Below, in pieces: positions 4,855 through 6,158 of a stretch of DNA of 6,158 bases (positions within the stretch are counted from its first letter, which is position 1; each line of letters opens with the position of its first letter). The stretch comes from Candidatus Kaiserbacteria bacterium (GTDB lineage Bacteria; Patescibacteriota; Minisyncoccia; Phycocordibacterales; UBA2100), in NCBI GenBank assembly GCA_024654165.1, contig JANLIP010000029.1, positions 1 through 6,158 of the forward strand. Reading direction: 5' to 3'. Below the pieces are notes generated by a model that was given only the letters and a program-made list of their open reading frames with translations, searched no databases and was not told the origin of the DNA. The position numbers and the translations under genes are program-made.

Positions 4855-5562
4855 ATGAGCGAGAATCCCGATAAAGTCCCTTTTTTCCTGCACCCCAAGC
4901 CTCATGCAGAGATTTTACGCCGACATCGCGTGCATTGGGTGCAGAAATCTTTTCAACTCTCTGCAGGGCTTGCCATTCTCCTGTATTTTCTTAGCGTGCT
5001 GGTACAAGTGTATGCGATTAATTACGCAACGGAGAGCGCAAGCAATTCGGTTACTGATATTATCCTTTCCAATACGCCGGTATTTGACGTTGCATGGCTT
5101 TTTGTTTACGGAATGTTTGCGTTCGCTGGCTTCATTGCGTTTCTTTGCATAACGCATCCCAAGCGCATTCCTTTCACGCTTTATTCGCTGACACTTTTTA
5201 CCCTTATTCGTTCTGTGTTCGTATCGCTTACGCATCTTAGCCCCTTTCCTGTGCAAACTGTCATTGATTTCGGCACCGCTATAACGAGAATGTTTTTCGG
5301 GGGCGACCTATTTTTCTCTGGACACACCGGCGCGCCGTTTCTTATGGCCCTTTTATTTTGGCGCGAGAAAGGATTGCGCTACTTATTTCTCGTCTGGTCT
5401 GTTTTCTTTGCGACCATAGTTCTGCTGGGGCACCTGCATTATTCCATTGACGTTCTATCTGCCTACTTCATCACTTACACTATTTATTGCGTCGCAAAGT
5501 GGGCGTTCCCCAAAGCCCGCGCGCTTTTTGAATCCGACTCGCCGTTTCAAGAAAAAAGATGA
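4855..5562 (+). CDS. PAP2 / sphingomyelin-synthase-like membrane phosphatase
   Basis: A 235-residue membrane protein of the PAP2_C (sphingomyelin synthase-like) branch of the lipid phosphatase/phosphotransferase superfamily. The catalytic set is visible: F153-F-S-G-H157-T, then H193-L-H195-Y-S-I-D199-V. H157, H195 and D199 correspond to the His-His-Asp triad of sphingomyelin synthases, with the last two four residues apart as in that family. The classical PAP2 first motif (K-x6-R-P) is absent; instead there is I118-R-S with T-H-L-S-P-F-P (126-132), as usual for this branch. Membrane segments are at about 33-57, 79-99, 106-124, 159-169, 175-192 and 198-214. The likely reaction is removal or transfer of a phosphate head group on a lipid or polyprenyl phosphate at the membrane surface; the substrate is unknown. 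It diverges from DedA and, with the glycosyltransferases, suggests a lipid/envelope theme. It ends 13 nt before tRNA-Leu on the other strand. Confidence 0.88.
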   Translation: MSENPDKVPFFLHPKPHAEILRRHRVHWVQKSFQLSAGLAILLYFLSVLVQVYAINYATESASNSVTDIILSNTPVFDVAWLFVYGMFAFAGFIAFLCITHPKRIPFTLYSLTLFTLIRSVFVSLTHLSPFPVQTVIDFGTAITRMFFGGDLFFSGHTGAPFLMALLFWREKGLRYLFLVWSVFFATIVLLGHLHYSIDVLSAYFITYTIYCVAKWAFPKARALFESDSPFQEKR

Positions 5563-5575
5563 ATATAACATGTTC

Positions 5576-5660
5576 TGGTGGGCCAGGTGGGCATCGAACC
5601 CACATCCCTTGCGGGACACGATCTTAAGTCGTGCGCGTATACCAATTCCGCCACTGGCCC
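5576..5660 (-). tRNA. tRNA-Leu (anticodon UAA), CCA encoded
   Basis: A class II tRNA on the minus strand. The acceptor GGGCCAG pairs with CTGGCCC, discriminator A at 5579. The anticodon stem CACGA/TCGTG has the loop CTTAAGA, giving UAA. The variable arm is TCCCGCAAGGGA, and the T-arm GTGGG-TTCGATG-CCCAC. Bases 5576-5578 spell CCA on the minus strand, so this is the only one of the four tRNAs here with an encoded CCA (possibly by chance). Confidence 0.95.
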
Positions 5661-5670
5661 TTGCCGTGCT

Positions 5671-5680
5671 AAAGTACGAT
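5671..5680. promoter_or_regulatory. Possible overlapping promoters of the divergent tRNA pair
   Basis: Only 32 bp (5661-5692) separate the 5' ends of the two tRNAs. TACTTT on the minus strand (5671-5676) lies 10 nt before tRNA-Leu, and TACGAT on the plus strand (5675-5680) lies 12 nt before tRNA-Cys. Both fit weak -10 boxes and they overlap by two bases. No clear -35 boxes. Confidence 0.3.
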
Positions 5681-5692
5681 AACACAAGAATA

Positions 5693-5764
5693 GGCCTGGT
5701 GGCGAAGGGGTAACGCGGGAGTCTGCAAAACTCTTATGCGCGGGTTCGAGTCCCGCCCAGGCCT
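5693..5764 (+). tRNA. tRNA-Cys (anticodon GCA)
   Basis: A 72-nt tRNA. The acceptor GGCCTGG pairs with CCAGGCC, and the discriminator is T (U73, the expected identity base for cysteine). The anticodon stem GGAGT/ACTCT (one G-U pair) carries the loop CTGCAAA, giving GCA. The T-arm is GCGGG-TTCGAGT-CCCGC. No encoded CCA. Its last 18 bases plus 5 following bases are repeated exactly at 5907-5929. Confidence 0.95.
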
Positions 5765-5769
5765 CTTGA
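5747..5769 (+). repeat. Direct repeat, copy 1 (tRNA-Cys 3' end)
   Basis: 23 bases, beginning CGAGTCCCGCCCAGG, run from the T-loop of tRNA-Cys to 5 nt beyond its end and recur exactly at 5907-5929. Weaker similarity continues (GAAGCGAA follows both copies within a few bases). This is the layout of an attachment site within a tRNA 3' end. Confidence 0.8.
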
Positions 5770-5906
5770 TAGTGAAGCGAAAGAGGCGTGGGAGCGCGCA
5801 ACCTGCGTTGCGCGCGTCGGGGTCTCGAACGCCGGAGCCATGTCGCGTTAGCGACGGGCGAGGCGGGGCCGGCAGTACTTAGCGCGTTGCGCTTAGTAAC
5901 TGTGGC
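5765..5906. other. GC-rich structured interval between tRNA-Cys and its 3'-end copy
   Basis: No gene is evident. The segment is visibly richer in GC than its surroundings and packed with hairpins: GCCTCTT/AAGAGGC (5761-5767/5781-5787, overlapping the tRNA end), GCGCGCAA/TTGCGCGC (5794-5801/5808-5815), GTCGC/GCGAC (5842-5846/5851-5855), and a long imperfect stem built from CTTAGCGC/GCGCTTAG (5878-5885/5889-5896), CAGT/ACTG (5873-5876/5899-5902) and GGCC/GGCC (5867-5870/5904-5907). It could be a remnant or miniature inserted element, or a structured noncoding RNA. Confidence 0.55.
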
Positions 5907-5929
5907 CGAGTCCCGCCCAGGCCTCTTGA
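5907..5929 (+). repeat. Direct repeat, copy 2 (partial tRNA-Cys 3' end)
   Basis: Exact 23-base copy of 5747-5769, offset by 160 nt. No 5' half of a tRNA precedes it: the bases before it (TGTGGC) do not supply the GCGGG side of the T-stem. Its CCGCC (5913-5917) can instead pair with GGCGG at 5862-5866, extending the long hairpin. Confidence 0.8.
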
Positions 5930-5954
5930 GAGAAGCGAATAGGTGATGCGGTTT

Positions 5955-6158
5955 TTACGCAAATCGTATCAATGGGGGCTGATAAAGAAGATAATCTGTT
6001 ACAAACTTGGCTTTGAAATCCGAAAAGCCCTTCCAACTTCCTGGCTTGCCGGGATGCCAGAAGTAACCCATATTCACATACCGGATTCCATTTTTATGAC
6101 AGCGCAGAAACCAATCATCAATTAGTCCTGTCATCGTCGGGTCTCTTTTCTCATCCTG
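5955..6158 (-). CDS. 3' end of an unidentified protein gene, cut by the window edge
   Basis: A minus-strand frame with no stop from the window edge to the TAA at 5955-5957 gives the last 67 residues of a protein. Visible text includes G-L-I-D-D-W-F-L-R-C, I-R-Y-V-N-M-G-Y-F-W-H-P-G, S-W-K-G-F-S-D-F-K and Y-L-L-Y-Q-P-P-L-I-R-F-A at the end. The composition (aromatic, Gly/Pro turns, no low complexity) is that of a real folded protein, and it is more credible than the opposite-strand frame at 5943-6125. The final pattern of a strand, a turn, then F-K and an aromatic-ending strand is reminiscent of GNAT-fold acyltransferases (FemAB or DUF2156 type), but this is only a weak impression. The start lies outside the window. 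Confidence 0.6.
   Translation of the reverse strand, partial: QDEKRDPTMTGLIDDWFLRCHKNGIRYVNMGYFWHPGKPGSWKGFSDFKAKFVTDYLLYQPPLIRFA

Noticed and set aside
4557..4898. 113-residue minus-strand frame overlapping the DedA start
   Set aside because: Out of frame with DedA, Arg/Cys-rich, covers the divergent promoter.
5447..5801. Frames over tRNA-Leu(UAA) and tRNA-Cys
   Set aside because: Typical false proteins read from tRNA genes.
5853..5924. Second complete tRNA-Cys ending at 5924
   Set aside because: No acceptor 5' strand, D-arm or GCA anticodon loop precedes the copied 3' end.
5943..6125. 60-residue plus-strand frame near the right edge
   Set aside because: The opposite strand has a longer, stop-free frame with more protein-like composition running off the window.

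Overview
The window looks like a piece of a small, streamlined bacterial chromosome, most likely Candidate Phyla Radiation (Patescibacteria, Parcubacteria-like). This is an inference from several things together: tandem tiny pilin-like membrane proteins, three of four tRNAs without an encoded CCA, very short intergenic gaps, and -10 boxes lying 6-8 nt before start codons with no Shine-Dalgarno sequence. No marker gene settles the taxonomy.

Left part (1-1641, + strand): three small membrane proteins. The second and third are clear paralogues of a VirB2/TrbC-like two-helix pilin type, and the first has a similar but longer topology. The gaps between them (440-756 and 1147-1323) hold no genes but are rich in repeats and palindromes. 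One inverted repeat runs into the start codon of the third protein.

Centre (1685-4825, - strand): a soluble GGDEF protein, tRNA-Leu(UAG) and tRNA-Lys(CUU), a GT2 glycosyltransferase, a bidirectional hairpin terminator with a composite palindrome, a second GT2 glycosyltransferase, and a DedA-family membrane protein. DedA and the second glycosyltransferase form a tight pair. The first glycosyltransferase and the GGDEF gene each have their own near-leaderless promoter.

Right part (4826-6158): a PAP2/sphingomyelin-synthase-like phosphatase diverges from DedA across a 29-bp gap whose 12-bp palindrome carries back-to-back -10 boxes. Next come divergent tRNA-Leu(UAA) (-) and tRNA-Cys(GCA) (+). Beyond tRNA-Cys lies a structured stretch ending in a second copy of the tRNA-Cys 3' end, 160 nt downstream. 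The window closes inside the 3' end of an unidentified minus-strand gene.

The glycosyltransferases, DedA protein and lipid-phosphatase-like protein suggest an envelope/lipid-linked glycan theme, the pilin-like proteins a surface or secretion apparatus, and the GGDEF protein nucleotide second-messenger signalling. No complete new multi-gene system is evident. The items most worth following are the tRNA-Cys 3'-end duplication, the palindromic elements in the pilin array, and the substituted base-recognition residue in the GGDEF protein.
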